From Pseudonocardia kujensis (GTDB taxonomy: Bacteria > Actinomycetota > Actinomycetes > Mycobacteriales > Pseudonocardiaceae), in NCBI RefSeq assembly GCF_021283305.1, contig NZ_JAJSOK010000032.1, positions 1-64,000 of the forward strand: a stretch of DNA of 64,000 nucleotides, in the 5' to 3' direction. The notes beneath the pieces are model-generated. The model ran no database searches and was not told the DNA's origin. It worked only from the letters and a program-made list of their open reading frames with translations. The translations under genes were made by a program, and so were the position numbers. Shown one piece after another: positions 1-8,255 of the stretch. Position 1 is the first letter of the stretch. The number at the start of each line of letters is the position of its first letter.

Positions 1-1
1 G

Positions 2-127
2 CCCGGCCACGGACTCAACATCGAGCAGCTCACGCTGCGGATCAGACCGTCCCTGCACCCGGACATCGTCCCAGCGGCCCGAGATCAACTCGCGGTCCGA
101 CACCCGAGCTTTTCAGCAGTCTCCTAG
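2..127 (+). CDS. 3' end of an unidentified protein (partial)
   Basis: An open frame enters from the left edge and ends at a TAG at 125-127, giving about 41 residues (PGHGLNIEQLT... to ...SFSAVS). The stop overlaps the stop of the convergent DUF1707 gene inside the palindrome CCTAGG, an arrangement often seen between two real genes. The fragment is too short to assign to a family. Confidence 0.4.
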   Translation, partial: PGHGLNIEQLTLRIRPSLHPDIVPAARDQLAVRHPSFSAVS

Positions 128-576
128 GGGGAGTGGCGGCGGCCGCCGCAGGCCCGGTGCCCGGACAGGGTGCCGAGGAGCAGCATCGCGCCCCACGGCC
201 CCGCGACCCAGATCGGCCAGAAGGGCAGTGGGTGCCCGGCGCCGAGCGACGTCGCCAGCCACACCACCAGGCAGATCGCGTTCACCGCGAGCCACGGCAC
301 CCAGGCGGCGGCCATCGGGAGGCCGCGGGCGCCACGCGACGGCCGCGGCGGGACGCGCCGGGCCGGAATCGGCCGTGCGGCCGCGCGCGGCGCCGGCAGG
401 TCCGCGAACACCGCGTCGAGCTCCGCCCGGGTCCGCGCCGCGTAGACCTGTCCGACCCGGTCCTCGTACTCGGCGAGGCCGAGCCGCCCGGCCCCCACGT
501 CGGCGGCGAGCCTCGCCGCCCCGCGCTCCCGCTCGTCGTCGCCGATGCGGATCCCCGTCCCGCCCTGTCCGGTCAT
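124..576 (-). CDS. DUF1707-domain membrane protein
   Basis: This is a 150-residue protein with an N-terminal DUF1707 domain (IRIGDDERERGAARLAAD, then LAEYEDRV and ELDAVFADLP), which is common and poorly understood in actinobacteria. Two hydrophobic segments follow, at about residues 88-105 and 112-130, so it is probably a small membrane protein. The ATG at 576 was chosen because the DUF1707 motif begins about ten residues later; the 22 upstream in-frame residues look like non-conserved leader. It is convergent with the fragment at the left edge. The role is unknown; DUF1707 is often joined to membrane or stress-associated domains. Confidence 0.75.
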   Translation of the reverse strand: MTGQGGTGIRIGDDERERGAARLAADVGAGRLGLAEYEDRVGQVYAARTRAELDAVFADLPAPRAAARPIPARRVPPRPSRGARGLPMAAAWVPWLAVNAICLVVWLATSLGAGHPLPFWPIWVAGPWGAMLLLGTLSGHRACGGRRHSP

Positions 577-648
577 GAGCCACCACCCCCGTCGGAGGTC
601 CCGAGTCTGCTCCGGTCGAGCACGACATGTCAACTTCGACATGTCGAT

Positions 649-2769
649 TCAGGACGGCGGGACGGCGCACCTCAGCACGAGCATCGACCGGGGCGCCACC
701 CGCAGCCGCGCCCCGGCCTTCTGGGTCCTCCGGCGGGCATTCGCCAGCAGCGGGTCCGAGGTGTCGACGGCCGTCTCCCACACCCGGCCGTACTCCTCAC
801 CAGGCAGCGTGAACTGGACCTGCTGGTGGTGGGCGTTGATCAGCAGCAGGAAGGAGTCGTCCACGATCCGCACGCCGAGGTGGTCGCGGTCCGGGATGCC
901 CTGCCCGTTGAGGTAGATCGCCAGCGACTGGGCCCGCACGCGGTCCCAGTCCTCGTCGGTCATGTACTCGCCGTCGGGCCGCAGCCAGGCGATGTCGTCC
1001 ATGCTCGAGCCCTGGATGGGCCGGCCCTGGAAGAACCGCTGGCGGCGGAAGATCGGGTGCTTCGCCCGCAGCGCCGTGAGGCAGCCGACGAACTCGGTGA
1101 GCACCTCGTGCTCGCGGGCGCGGTCCCAGTCGACCCAGGACAGCTCGTTGTCCTGGCAGTAGACGTTGTTGTTGCCCTGCTGGGTGCGGCCCAGCTCGTC
1201 GCCGTGCGCGATCATCGGCACGCCCTGGGAGAGCAGCAGCGTGGTGAGGATGTTGCGCTTCTGCCGCTCGCGCAGCGCGTGGATCTGCACGTCCTCGGTC
1301 GGGCCCTCCGCGCCGTGGTTCCACGAGCGGTTGTGGCTCTCCCCGTCCCGGTTGCCCTCGCCGTTGGCCTCGTTGTGCTTCTCGTTGTAGGAGACGAGGT
1401 CCTCGAGGGTGAAGCCGTCGTGGGCGGTCACGAAGTTGATCGAGGCGATCGGCCGCCGGTTGTCCGCCTCGTACAGGTCCGAGGAGCCGGTGAACCGGGC
1501 CGCGAACTCCCCGAGGCTGGCCGGCTCGCCGCGCCAGAAGTCCCGGACCGTGTCGCGGTAGCGCCCGTTCCACTCCGTCCACAGCGGCGGGAACCCGCCG
1601 ACCTGGTAGCCGCCGTCGCCGACGTCCCACGGCTCGGCGATCAGCTTCACCTGGCTGACCACCGGGTCCTGGTTGACCAGGTCGAAGAAGGCGGACAGCC
1701 GGTCCACGGCGTGGAACTCGCGGGCCAGCGAGGACGCGAGGTCGAACCGGAAGCCGTCGACGTGCATCTCGGTGACCCAGTACCGCAACGAGTCCATGAG
1801 CAGCCGCAGCGACTCGTGGTGGCGGACGTTGAGGCTGTTCCCGGTGCCCGTGGTGTCGAAGTAGTACATCGGGTCGCCGTCGACGAGCCGGTAGTAGGCG
1901 TGGTTGTCGATGCCGCGGAAGGAGAGCGTCGGGCCCAGGTGGTTGCCCTCGGCGGTGTGGTTGTAGACGACGTCGAGGATCACCTCGATGCCCGCCCGGT
2001 GCAGCGCGCGGACCATCGCCTTGAACTCCGCGACCTGCTCCCCGCGGGTGCCGAAGCAGGCGTAGCCGTTGTGCGGGGCGAAGAAGCCGATGGTGTTGTA
2101 GCCCCAGTAGTTGCGCAGGCCCTTGTCGTGCAGCGTCGAGTCGTGCACGAACTGGTGCACCGGCATGAGCTCGACGGCGGTGACCCCGAGCTTGCGGAAG
2201 TGGTCGATCATGACCGGGTGCGCCAGCCCGGCGTAGGTGCCGCGGACGTCCTTCGGGATGTCCGGGTGGCGCATGGTCATGCCGCGCACGTGCGCCTCGT
2301 AGACGACCGTCTCGTTGTACGGGATCCGCAGCGGGCGGTCGTCCTGCCAGTCGAAGTACGGGCTGACCACGACGGAGGTCATCGCGTACGGGCCCGAGTC
2401 CATGTCGTTGTAGGAGTTCGGGTCGCCGAAGCGGTAGGAGAACAGCGCCTCGTTCCAGCGGTACTCGCCGTCGATCGCCTTCGCGTAGGGGTCGAGCAGC
2501 AGCTTCGAGGGGTTGCACCGCAGGCCGGCGCCGGGGTCGTACGGACCGTGCACCCGGTACCCGTAGCGCTGACCCGGCCCGATGCGCGGCAGGTAGCCGT
2601 GCCAGATCAGGCCGTTGCGCTCCGGCAGGACGACGCGCTCCTCGACGCCGTCGTCGTTCACCAGGCAGAGTTCGATCCGCTCCGCGACCTCCGAGAAGAT
2701 CGCGAAGTTGGTCCCTCCGCCGTCGAAGGTGGAACCCAGCGGGTAGGGCGAGCCGGGCCAGATGTGCAC
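649..2769 (-). CDS. glgX: Glycogen debranching enzyme GlgX
   Basis: A 706-residue GH13 enzyme of the GlgX/TreX type, which hydrolyses alpha-1,6 branches of glycogen or limit dextrin in the cytoplasm. It starts with the N-terminal beta-sandwich (GSPYPLGSTFDGGGTNFAIF). The four GH13 regions follow in order: DVVYNHTAEG, GFRFDLASSL with the nucleophile Asp, AEPWDVGDGG with the acid/base Glu, and FVTAHDGFT. Length matches the family (about 700). The GTG at 2769 was chosen because GGAGGACAC stands just before it and VHIWPGSPYPLG is the usual N-terminus; the longer open frame upstream is arginine- and proline-rich and unlike the family. It is divergent from the acyl-CoA dehydrogenase gene, and no other glycogen gene is nearby. 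Confidence 0.95.
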   Translation of the reverse strand: MHIWPGSPYPLGSTFDGGGTNFAIFSEVAERIELCLVNDDGVEERVVLPERNGLIWHGYLPRIGPGQRYGYRVHGPYDPGAGLRCNPSKLLLDPYAKAIDGEYRWNEALFSYRFGDPNSYNDMDSGPYAMTSVVVSPYFDWQDDRPLRIPYNETVVYEAHVRGMTMRHPDIPKDVRGTYAGLAHPVMIDHFRKLGVTAVELMPVHQFVHDSTLHDKGLRNYWGYNTIGFFAPHNGYACFGTRGEQVAEFKAMVRALHRAGIEVILDVVYNHTAEGNHLGPTLSFRGIDNHAYYRLVDGDPMYYFDTTGTGNSLNVRHHESLRLLMDSLRYWVTEMHVDGFRFDLASSLAREFHAVDRLSAFFDLVNQDPVVSQVKLIAEPWDVGDGGYQVGGFPPLWTEWNGRYRDTVRDFWRGEPASLGEFAARFTGSSDLYEADNRRPIASINFVTAHDGFTLEDLVSYNEKHNEANGEGNRDGESHNRSWNHGAEGPTEDVQIHALRERQKRNILTTLLLSQGVPMIAHGDELGRTQQGNNNVYCQDNELSWVDWDRAREHEVLTEFVGCLTALRAKHPIFRRQRFFQGRPIQGSSMDDIAWLRPDGEYMTDEDWDRVRAQSLAIYLNGQGIPDRDHLGVRIVDDSFLLLINAHHQQVQFTLPGEEYGRVWETAVDTSDPLLANARRRTQKAGARLRVAPRSMLVLRCAVPPS

Positions 2770-2957
2770 GTGTCCTCCGGTGCGTGACGAGCGGGAGACA
2801 GTTCTAACCCGGCCGGGCGACGTCGGCCACTCCGGGCGAGCCGGCGGTGCGGCGGTTGGGCCGGGCGGGTGCGCGGCCGGGTGACGGGTGGCGGATCGGG
2901 CCGCCCGCGCGGCGATGATGGGATCACCGCGCACCGTCGCCGACCGGAAGGACCGCC

Positions 2958-4136
2958 GTGGACTTCACCCTCCCCGAGACCGCCCTCGCCGTGCAGGAGG
3001 GTGTGCGCGCGATCGGCGCCCGCTACGACCACGCCTACTGGTCGCGGCTGGAGGAGGAGCACCGCTTCCCGTGGGAGGTCTGGAGGGACCTGGCCGACGG
3101 GGGCTGGATCGGGCTGACCGTGCCGGAGGAGTACGGCGGCGGCGGGCAGGGGATGCTCGAGCTGGCCGTGGCCTGCGAGACCCTGGCCGCGTCCGGCGGC
3201 ACCGGCGGGATCTTCCTCTACGTCCTCACCCCCGGCTTCGGTGCGACCACGCTCGCCCGGCACGGCACCGAGGAGCAGAAGAAGCGCCTGCTGCCCGGCC
3301 TCGCGTCCGGCGACACCCAGTTCTGCATGGCCCTCACCGAGCCCGACGCCGGCAGCGACGCCCTCCGCATCCGCACCCGCGCGGTCCGGGACGGCGGTGA
3401 CTTCGTGATCAACGGGCAGAAGATCTGGATCTCCGGGCTGGAGAACGCGGACTGGATGATCGCGATCACGCGCACCGTCCCCGCCGAGGAGGCGAAGCCC
3501 CGGACCGGCGGCTTCACGCTGTTCCTGGTCGACGTCAAGGAGGCGGTCGCCGCGGGGACGCTGCAGTACACCCCGATCCCCAAGCTGGGCAGCAACGTCG
3601 TCACCTCCAGCCAGGTCTTCTTCGACGACCTGCGCGTGCCCGCCGAGAACGTCCTCGGCGAGGTCGACGGCGGGTTCTCCGTGCTGTGGGACGTCCTCAA
3701 CCCCGAGCGCATCCTCGCCGCGGCCGGCGGCGTGGGCACCGCCGACGCCGCGCTCGACGTCGCCGTGCGGTACGCGAAGGAGCGGCACGTGTTCGGCCGC
3801 CCGATCGGCGCCAACCAGGGCATACAGTTCCCGCTCGCGCAGATCAAGGCGAAGGCCGAGCTCGGCAGGCTGATGACCTACAAGGCGGCGTGGCTGTTCG
3901 ACCGGGGCCTGCCCTGCCATGCCGAGACCAACATCGCCAAGCTCACCGGGGCGCAGGTCGGGTGGGAGGCCGCCAACCAGGCCTTCCAGACCTTCGGCGG
4001 CATGGCGTACTCGAAGGAGTACCCGGTGGAGCGGCTGTTCCGCGACTCCCGGATCGCCCGCAACATCCCCGTCGCCGAGGAGCTGGTCCTGGCGCACATC
4101 GGCACGCAGGTCCTGGGGCTCCCGCGCAGCTACTAG
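2958..4136 (+). CDS. Acyl-CoA dehydrogenase
   Basis: A 392-residue FAD flavoprotein that oxidises an acyl-CoA to the 2-enoyl-CoA and passes electrons to ETF. The FAD/substrate signature MALTEPDAGSD is at about residues 123-133, followed by INGQKIWISG. Near the C-terminus come the family features FQTFGGMAYSKEYPVERLFRDSRI. Where many members have the I-Y-E-G catalytic motif, this one reads NIPVAEE, as in a subfamily with the base in a different context, so the substrate cannot be named. The GTG start at 2958 follows GGAAGGA. It is transcribed alone, divergent from glgX and convergent with the next gene. Confidence 0.92.
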   Translation: MDFTLPETALAVQEGVRAIGARYDHAYWSRLEEEHRFPWEVWRDLADGGWIGLTVPEEYGGGGQGMLELAVACETLAASGGTGGIFLYVLTPGFGATTLARHGTEEQKKRLLPGLASGDTQFCMALTEPDAGSDALRIRTRAVRDGGDFVINGQKIWISGLENADWMIAITRTVPAEEAKPRTGGFTLFLVDVKEAVAAGTLQYTPIPKLGSNVVTSSQVFFDDLRVPAENVLGEVDGGFSVLWDVLNPERILAAAGGVGTADAALDVAVRYAKERHVFGRPIGANQGIQFPLAQIKAKAELGRLMTYKAAWLFDRGLPCHAETNIAKLTGAQVGWEAANQAFQTFGGMAYSKEYPVERLFRDSRIARNIPVAEELVLAHIGTQVLGLPRSY

Positions 4137-4160
4137 CCTAGGTAGCCGGGCGCCGGACTC

Positions 4161-4703
4161 TCAGGTCAGGACGAGCGGCGGGCCGGAGTCGAGCAGTACC
4201 CGCATCGACGGTGCGCCGTCCGGGGTGAGCGAGAGGCCCGGGAGGACCGGGCCCGGCGGGACCGCCCCGGTCATCCGGGCGGCGACGATGCCACCCGCGC
4301 CGTTCGGGTGCGGGGGAGTGGCGGGGTGGGACAGGCCGGCGAGCTGGGCGTCGGACAGCTCGGCGACCGCGAGGAACGGCATGCCCGGGTCGCCCTCGTG
4401 CACCGCGAGCGTCGGCCCGTCCGGCACGGTGTACCGGCGGAAGGGGCCCTCGGGCACCGTGCCGCGCAGGACGATCCCGAACGGGTACGCAGTGCGGGCG
4501 CACCGCTGCGCGAACCCGAGCCCGGACGCCCGCTCGGCCTCGGGCTCGTCGATCCAGAGCAGCTCCACGTAGTGCCGCGGGAAGACGACCCGCCGGTTGC
4601 GGGTGCCCTGCCCGACGTGCCGCGTGCCCGCGTCGAGCAGCAGCCCGTCCGGCGGGTCCGGGGGGCCGGGGAGGAAGGCGATGAGGTGGTCGAGCTCCAG
4701 CAC
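4161..4703 (-). CDS. Glyoxalase-like (VOC superfamily) protein
   Basis: A 180-residue protein resembling the Glyoxalase_3/VOC-like group. It opens with LELDHLIAFLPGPP, then GTRHVGQGTRNRRVVFPRHYVELLWIDEP, the characteristic first beta-alpha-beta unit with a possible metal His and Glu. A second half with RYTVPDG and the C-terminal MRVLLDSGPPL follows. GTG start at 4703. Members of this fold act on small metabolites (isomerisation, dioxygenation) or have no known activity; the substrate cannot be told. It is convergent with the acyl-CoA dehydrogenase. Confidence 0.75.
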   Translation of the reverse strand: MLELDHLIAFLPGPPDPPDGLLLDAGTRHVGQGTRNRRVVFPRHYVELLWIDEPEAERASGLGFAQRCARTAYPFGIVLRGTVPEGPFRRYTVPDGPTLAVHEGDPGMPFLAVAELSDAQLAGLSHPATPPHPNGAGGIVAARMTGAVPPGPVLPGLSLTPDGAPSMRVLLDSGPPLVLT

Positions 4704-4744
4704 CCGTCCAGCATCCCGCGGGCGGCGATGGGTATGCAGGTGGG

Positions 4745-5347
4745 GTGATCGATCGGTTCGACGGCTGGATCGCCGGCCTGGGCACGGCGGCCGGGCTCCG
4801 CGTCGTGGTGGGGCACTGGCCGCGCTCCCCGCTGGGCTCCTTCACCGACGTCATGGTCGAGCGGCCGGACGGGCACCGGCTCCTGCTCGCGCCGTCCTGC
4901 GCCGTGGCCGACTTCGTGTCCGCCACGTACACGTTCGACGAGGTGCGGATCGGCCCGGTCGACCACGAGATCCGCGGTGACCGCCGGCAGGTCCGCGCCG
5001 GGCCGCTGGAGTGCGCGTTCCGCGTGGGCGGGCGGACACCGCTCGGCCTGCTGCTCCGCGCGGTGCCGCGCCGGCTCGCCACCGCGCCCCGCTGGATCGC
5101 GACGACCGACGCCGTCGCCCGCCGCGTCCTGCCCGGCGTGCGCACCGTCGGCAGTGCGGGCGGCGGGCGCACCGAGTACTACGGCGCGCTCGACCTGCAC
5201 CGCCTCGGCGCCGCCGTCGTCCGGTGGGAGGGGGCGGACCAGGGTCCGCTGCGACCGGTCCACCCGCCCGTGCGGTTCGGCTTCGGCTCCACCCCCACCG
5301 CTCCGTCCCTGGTCCGCATCACCACCCTCGTCACGCGCGAGAGCTGA
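4745..5347 (+). CDS. Conserved hypothetical protein (actinobacterial)
   Basis: A 200-residue protein with no recognised domain. It begins IDRFDGWIAGLGTAAGLRVVVGHWPRSPLGSF. It has a beta-rich middle (DVMVERPDGHRLLLAPS, VSATYTFDEVRIGP) and a C-terminal part with TEYYGALDLHRL. No signal peptide or membrane segment is seen. The GTG start at 4745 lies 41 bp from the start of the divergent glyoxalase-like gene, so the two may share a promoter region. Codon use is typical of the window and it looks like a genuine gene. Confidence 0.7.
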   Translation: MIDRFDGWIAGLGTAAGLRVVVGHWPRSPLGSFTDVMVERPDGHRLLLAPSCAVADFVSATYTFDEVRIGPVDHEIRGDRRQVRAGPLECAFRVGGRTPLGLLLRAVPRRLATAPRWIATTDAVARRVLPGVRTVGSAGGGRTEYYGALDLHRLGAAVVRWEGADQGPLRPVHPPVRFGFGSTPTAPSLVRITTLVTRES

Positions 5348-5389
5348 CCGCACCCGCCTGGTCCCCGCCGGACCCCGCCGGACCCCGCC

Positions 5390-5605
5390 CACCCACCTCG
5401 CCCCGGCAGCGGCTCCGCCAGCAGCGCGCGCGGATCGCCGGGTCGACGGCCACGAAGGTGGTCATGAGCCGGTGCACCGTCGCTTGTCGAGCCCGGACGA
5501 CGCGGTGAGCTCGGCGAGGGTGATCAGCGGCCGCCCGGCGCCGAGCTGGCCCAACAGCTGGCAGGCACTCAACACCGAGCCGACGGTCTCCCGTGCCGTG
5601 ATCCC
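5390..5605 (-). pseudogene. Decayed IclR-family regulator (frameshifted N-terminal remnant)
   Basis: Read on the minus strand, this stretch gives the N-terminal helix-turn-helix of an IclR regulator: VGSVLSACQLLGQLGAGRPLITLAELTASSGLDK, then in the next frame ATVHRLMTTFVAVDPAIRARC. The break is a single missing base near 5483-5486: AAG-CG-ACG-GTG where an intact gene would read AAG-GCG-ACG-GTG (K-A-T-V). No effector-binding domain follows. The 411-bp gap from 5348 to 5758 holds this remnant and a copied piece of the neighbouring SDR gene, and nothing else recognisable. Confidence 0.65.
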
Positions 5606-5695
5606 AAGTCGGCCTCCGGCAAGATCCTCCGGACGGTGCTGCGGACCCGCGAGGTGGGGTGACCGCCCCGGTGGGTATGCCATCGCCGATGGTGC

Positions 5696-5732
5696 AGGTC
5701 GCCTCGAAGTCCTCGGCGGTGAGCCCGTCGAG
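5696..5732. repeat. 37-bp copy of part of the SDR gene
   Basis: Bases 5696-5732 are identical to 6196-6232, exactly 500 bp away in direct orientation. The second copy encodes GLTAEDFEAT inside the SDR gene; the first lies in non-coding, decayed DNA. It suggests a partial duplication or a lost SDR paralogue next to the IclR remnant. Confidence 0.85.
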
Positions 5733-5758
5733 CCCGGCACCGCCTACTTCTGGCCGGA

Positions 5759-6538
5759 TCAGCCGCGGGGCTTGAGGCTCGCCCCGGCGTCGGAGACGAG
5801 GGTGGTGCCGGTGATGTGCTCCGCGCCCTCGTCGCACAGGAACACCACGGCCACGGCGACGTCCTCCGGGGTGCCTGCGCGGCGCAGCGGCGTGGTCTGC
5901 TCCACCCGTCCGACCAGCTGCTGGTAGGCCTCGTCGCCGAGCGGCCCGGAGAACCAGCGGGTGCCGATGAAGCCGGGGACCACGGCGTTGACCCGGATCT
6001 CGGGCGCGAGCGCCCGGGACAGCGACACCGTGAGCGTGTTGAGCGCGCCCTTCGACGCCGCATAGGCGATCGAGGAGCCCTCGCCGTCGAGGCTGCTGGT
6101 CGACGACACGTTGACCACGGCCCCGTACCCGCGCTCCCGCATGTGCGGGACGACCGCGCGGGTCATCTGGTACGCGCCGATCACGTTGGTGCGGTAGGTC
6201 GCCTCGAAGTCCTCGGCGGTGAGCCCGTCGAGGTCGGCGTGCGGGACGATCCGGGTGCGGCCCGCGTTGTTGACCAGGACGTCGATCCGTCCCCACCGCT
6301 GCGCGACCTCCGCGGCGACCCGGCGGCAGGCCGCGTCGTCGCCGACGTCGCCGCGCAGGGCGACGGCGTCGACGCCGAGGGCGCGACAGGACTCGGCCGT
6401 GGCCTCGGCCTCGTCCGCGCTGCGGGAGTAGGTGATCGCGACGCGGGCGCCGCGCCCGGCCAGGCGGCGGCCGACCGCCGCGCCCAGACCGGTCGCGCCA
6501 CCGCTGACGACGGCGACCTTGCCGTCCATGCTGCCCAT
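5759..6538 (-). CDS. Short-chain dehydrogenase/reductase
   Basis: A 259-residue classical SDR. The cofactor loop is GGATGLGAAVG near residue 13, then NNAG (about 90), the catalytic Ser in VSSTSS and the YAASKGA motif with catalytic Tyr and Lys at about 157-161. The C-terminal half has VNAVVPGFIGTRW and a substrate-loop region. It resembles FabG-type 3-oxoacyl reductases but the substrate is not fixed by the sequence. ATG at 6538 gives MGSMDGKVAVV; the ATG nine bases later is an equal alternative. The gene lies 28 bp downstream of the thiolase stop on the same strand, so the two may be co-transcribed. Confidence 0.9.
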   Translation of the reverse strand: MGSMDGKVAVVSGGATGLGAAVGRRLAGRGARVAITYSRSADEAEATAESCRALGVDAVALRGDVGDDAACRRVAAEVAQRWGRIDVLVNNAGRTRIVPHADLDGLTAEDFEATYRTNVIGAYQMTRAVVPHMRERGYGAVVNVSSTSSLDGEGSSIAYAASKGALNTLTVSLSRALAPEIRVNAVVPGFIGTRWFSGPLGDEAYQQLVGRVEQTTPLRRAGTPEDVAVAVVFLCDEGAEHITGTTLVSDAGASLKPRG

Positions 6539-6566
6539 GCCGGGCAGCTTAACGACTGTTCAACTC

Positions 6567-7793
6567 TCAGCTGAGCCGCTCGTAGATCACGGCCATGCCC
6601 TGCCCGCCGCCGACGCACATGGTCTCCAGGCCGATGCTCTTGTCCTCGGCGCGCAGGCCGTTGAGCAGGGTGGCGGTGATGCGGGCGCCGGTCATGCCGA
6701 ACGGGTGCCCGACCGCGATGGCGCCCCCGTGGACGTTGAGCTTGTCGCCGAACGGGTCGATGCCGAGGTCGCGGGCCGACGGGATGACCTGGGCGGCGAA
6801 CGCCTCGTTGATCTCGACGAGGTCGACGTCGTCGATGGTCATCCCCGCACGGGCCAGCGCCTGCTTCGACGCCTCGACCGGGCCGAGGCCCATGATCTCG
6901 GGGGAGAGGCCGGTGACCCCGGTGGAGACGATCCGCGCCAACGGGGTGATCCCCAGCGCCTTCGCCTTGGTGTCGGACATGACGACCAGGGCCGCGGCGC
7001 CGTCGTTGAGCGGGCAGCAGTTGCCGGCGGTGACGAGCCCGTCGGGCCGGAACACCGGCTTGAGCTGCGAGACCGCCTCGTAGGTGACGCCGGCCCGCGG
7101 GCCGTCGTCGGTGTCGACGACGGTGCCGTCGGGCAGGGTGACCGGCGCGATCTCGTTCGCGAAGAAGCCGTTCCTGATCGACTCCTCGGCGAGGTTCTGC
7201 GAGCGGACGCCGAAGCGGTCCATGTCCTCGCGGGTCACGCCCTTGGCGCGGGCGAGGTTCTCGGCGGTCTGGCCCATGGCGATGTAGACGTCGGGCAGGT
7301 TCCCGTCGCGCCGCGGGTCGGTCCAGGTGTCGGTGCCGGACTCGGCGGTGGCGACGGTACGGGCCTCGGCGTCGGCGAACAGCGGGTTGTGCGTGTCCGG
7401 CCAGGAGTCGGAGCTGCCCTTCTCGAAGCGGGACACGGTCTCGACGCCGGCGGAGACGAACACGTCGCCCTCGCCGGCCTTGATCGCGTGCAGCGCCATG
7501 CGGGTGGTCTGCACGGACGAGGAGCAGTACCGGGTGATCGTGGTGCCGGGCACGGTGTCGAGGCCGAGCAGCACGGACACGATGCGGCCCAGGTTGTTGC
7601 CCTGCTCGCCGCCGGGCAGGCCGCAGCCGAGCATCAGGTCGTCGATCTCGCTCGGGTCGAGCGCGGGCACCTGGTCCAGGGCGGCGCGGACCATCTGGAC
7701 GGTCAGGTCGTCCGGGCGCATGTCCTTGAGCGAGCCCTTGCGGGCGCGGCCGATGGGGGAGCGGGCGGCCGCGACGATCACTGCCTCGGGCAC
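6567..7793 (-). CDS. Acetyl-CoA acetyltransferase (thiolase)
   Basis: A 408-residue thiolase that cleaves 3-oxoacyl-CoA or condenses two acyl-CoAs. The nucleophilic Cys90 lies in TRYCSSSVQ, then NEAFA, GHPFGMTGAR with the catalytic His, and the second Cys in CVGGGQGMA, all in the expected order. The GTG at 7793 follows AAGGAGTCACCC and gives PEAVIVAAARSPIGRA, the standard thiolase start; the much longer open frame upstream is not coding. With the SDR immediately downstream this could form a short beta-oxidation or ketone-handling unit. Confidence 0.93.
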   Translation of the reverse strand: MPEAVIVAAARSPIGRARKGSLKDMRPDDLTVQMVRAALDQVPALDPSEIDDLMLGCGLPGGEQGNNLGRIVSVLLGLDTVPGTTITRYCSSSVQTTRMALHAIKAGEGDVFVSAGVETVSRFEKGSSDSWPDTHNPLFADAEARTVATAESGTDTWTDPRRDGNLPDVYIAMGQTAENLARAKGVTREDMDRFGVRSQNLAEESIRNGFFANEIAPVTLPDGTVVDTDDGPRAGVTYEAVSQLKPVFRPDGLVTAGNCCPLNDGAAALVVMSDTKAKALGITPLARIVSTGVTGLSPEIMGLGPVEASKQALARAGMTIDDVDLVEINEAFAAQVIPSARDLGIDPFGDKLNVHGGAIAVGHPFGMTGARITATLLNGLRAEDKSIGLETMCVGGGQGMAVIYERLS

Positions 7794-7924
7794 GGGTGAC
7801 TCCTTCGCTGGAGGGCTGGTGCTGGGTTCGAGTGTGCACCCCTGCCGGAGGCAGGAGTTACCGCGCGGTAGCGAATCACACGGGTTGTCGGGGCGCGCGC
7901 GGGCCGCGAGGGTTCGGCCCCCGC

Positions 7925-8177
7925 GGCGGGCGAGCCGTACCAGAACTCGGTCGCCGGCACCGAGTACCTGTGCGCGGACCCCGGGAGCTGGGCGCGCTGC
8001 CCCTCTTCTCGATCTTCGAGCCGGGCTTCCTGCGGGACGTGGCCACGCTGCAGCGGGCCGGGCGGCTGCCGGCGGGCGGGATCGTGAAGCTGTACTTCGG
8101 TGGCGACCTGCAGGTCGGCCTGCCGCCGACGCCGACCGCGCTCGAGGCCCATCTCGAGCTGCTGGCGCCCATCGGGC
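7925..8177 (+). pseudogene. Remnant of a BKACE-type (DUF849) enzyme
   Basis: The 462-bp gap between the thiolase and enoyl-CoA hydratase starts contains two frame-shifted pieces that together resemble beta-keto acid cleavage enzymes: EPYQNSVAGTEYLCAD in one frame and, from 7985, LFSIFEPGFLRDVATLQRAG then VKLYFGG and GLPPTPTALEAHLELL in another. A frameshift separates them and the N- and C-terminal thirds are missing, so no functional protein is expected. The rest of the gap holds the operator candidate listed next. Confidence 0.5.
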
Positions 8178-8225
8178 TGCGCCGCGGCTCGCCCCCGCCT
8201 CCGCACACGCCGCCGCCGTGCGTCG

Positions 8226-8239
8226 ACCGACCGTTCGGT
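8226..8239. promoter_or_regulatory. Inverted repeat ACCGA-CCGT-TCGGT (candidate TetR operator)
   Basis: A perfect 5-bp-arm inverted repeat with a 4-bp centre lies 16 bp upstream of the enoyl-CoA hydratase start. Its ACCG/CGGT half-sites resemble operators of TetR-type repressors of acyl-CoA and phenylacetate genes. The TetR gene two positions downstream is the obvious candidate to bind it. Confidence 0.5.
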
Positions 8240-8255
8240 TCCCGGGGGCGCTAGC

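Noticed and set aside
4122..4150. Inverted repeat GCTAC/GTAGC around the acyl-CoA dehydrogenase stop as a terminator
   Set aside because: Arms are only 5 bp and AT-rich, and no T-run follows; too weak to list.
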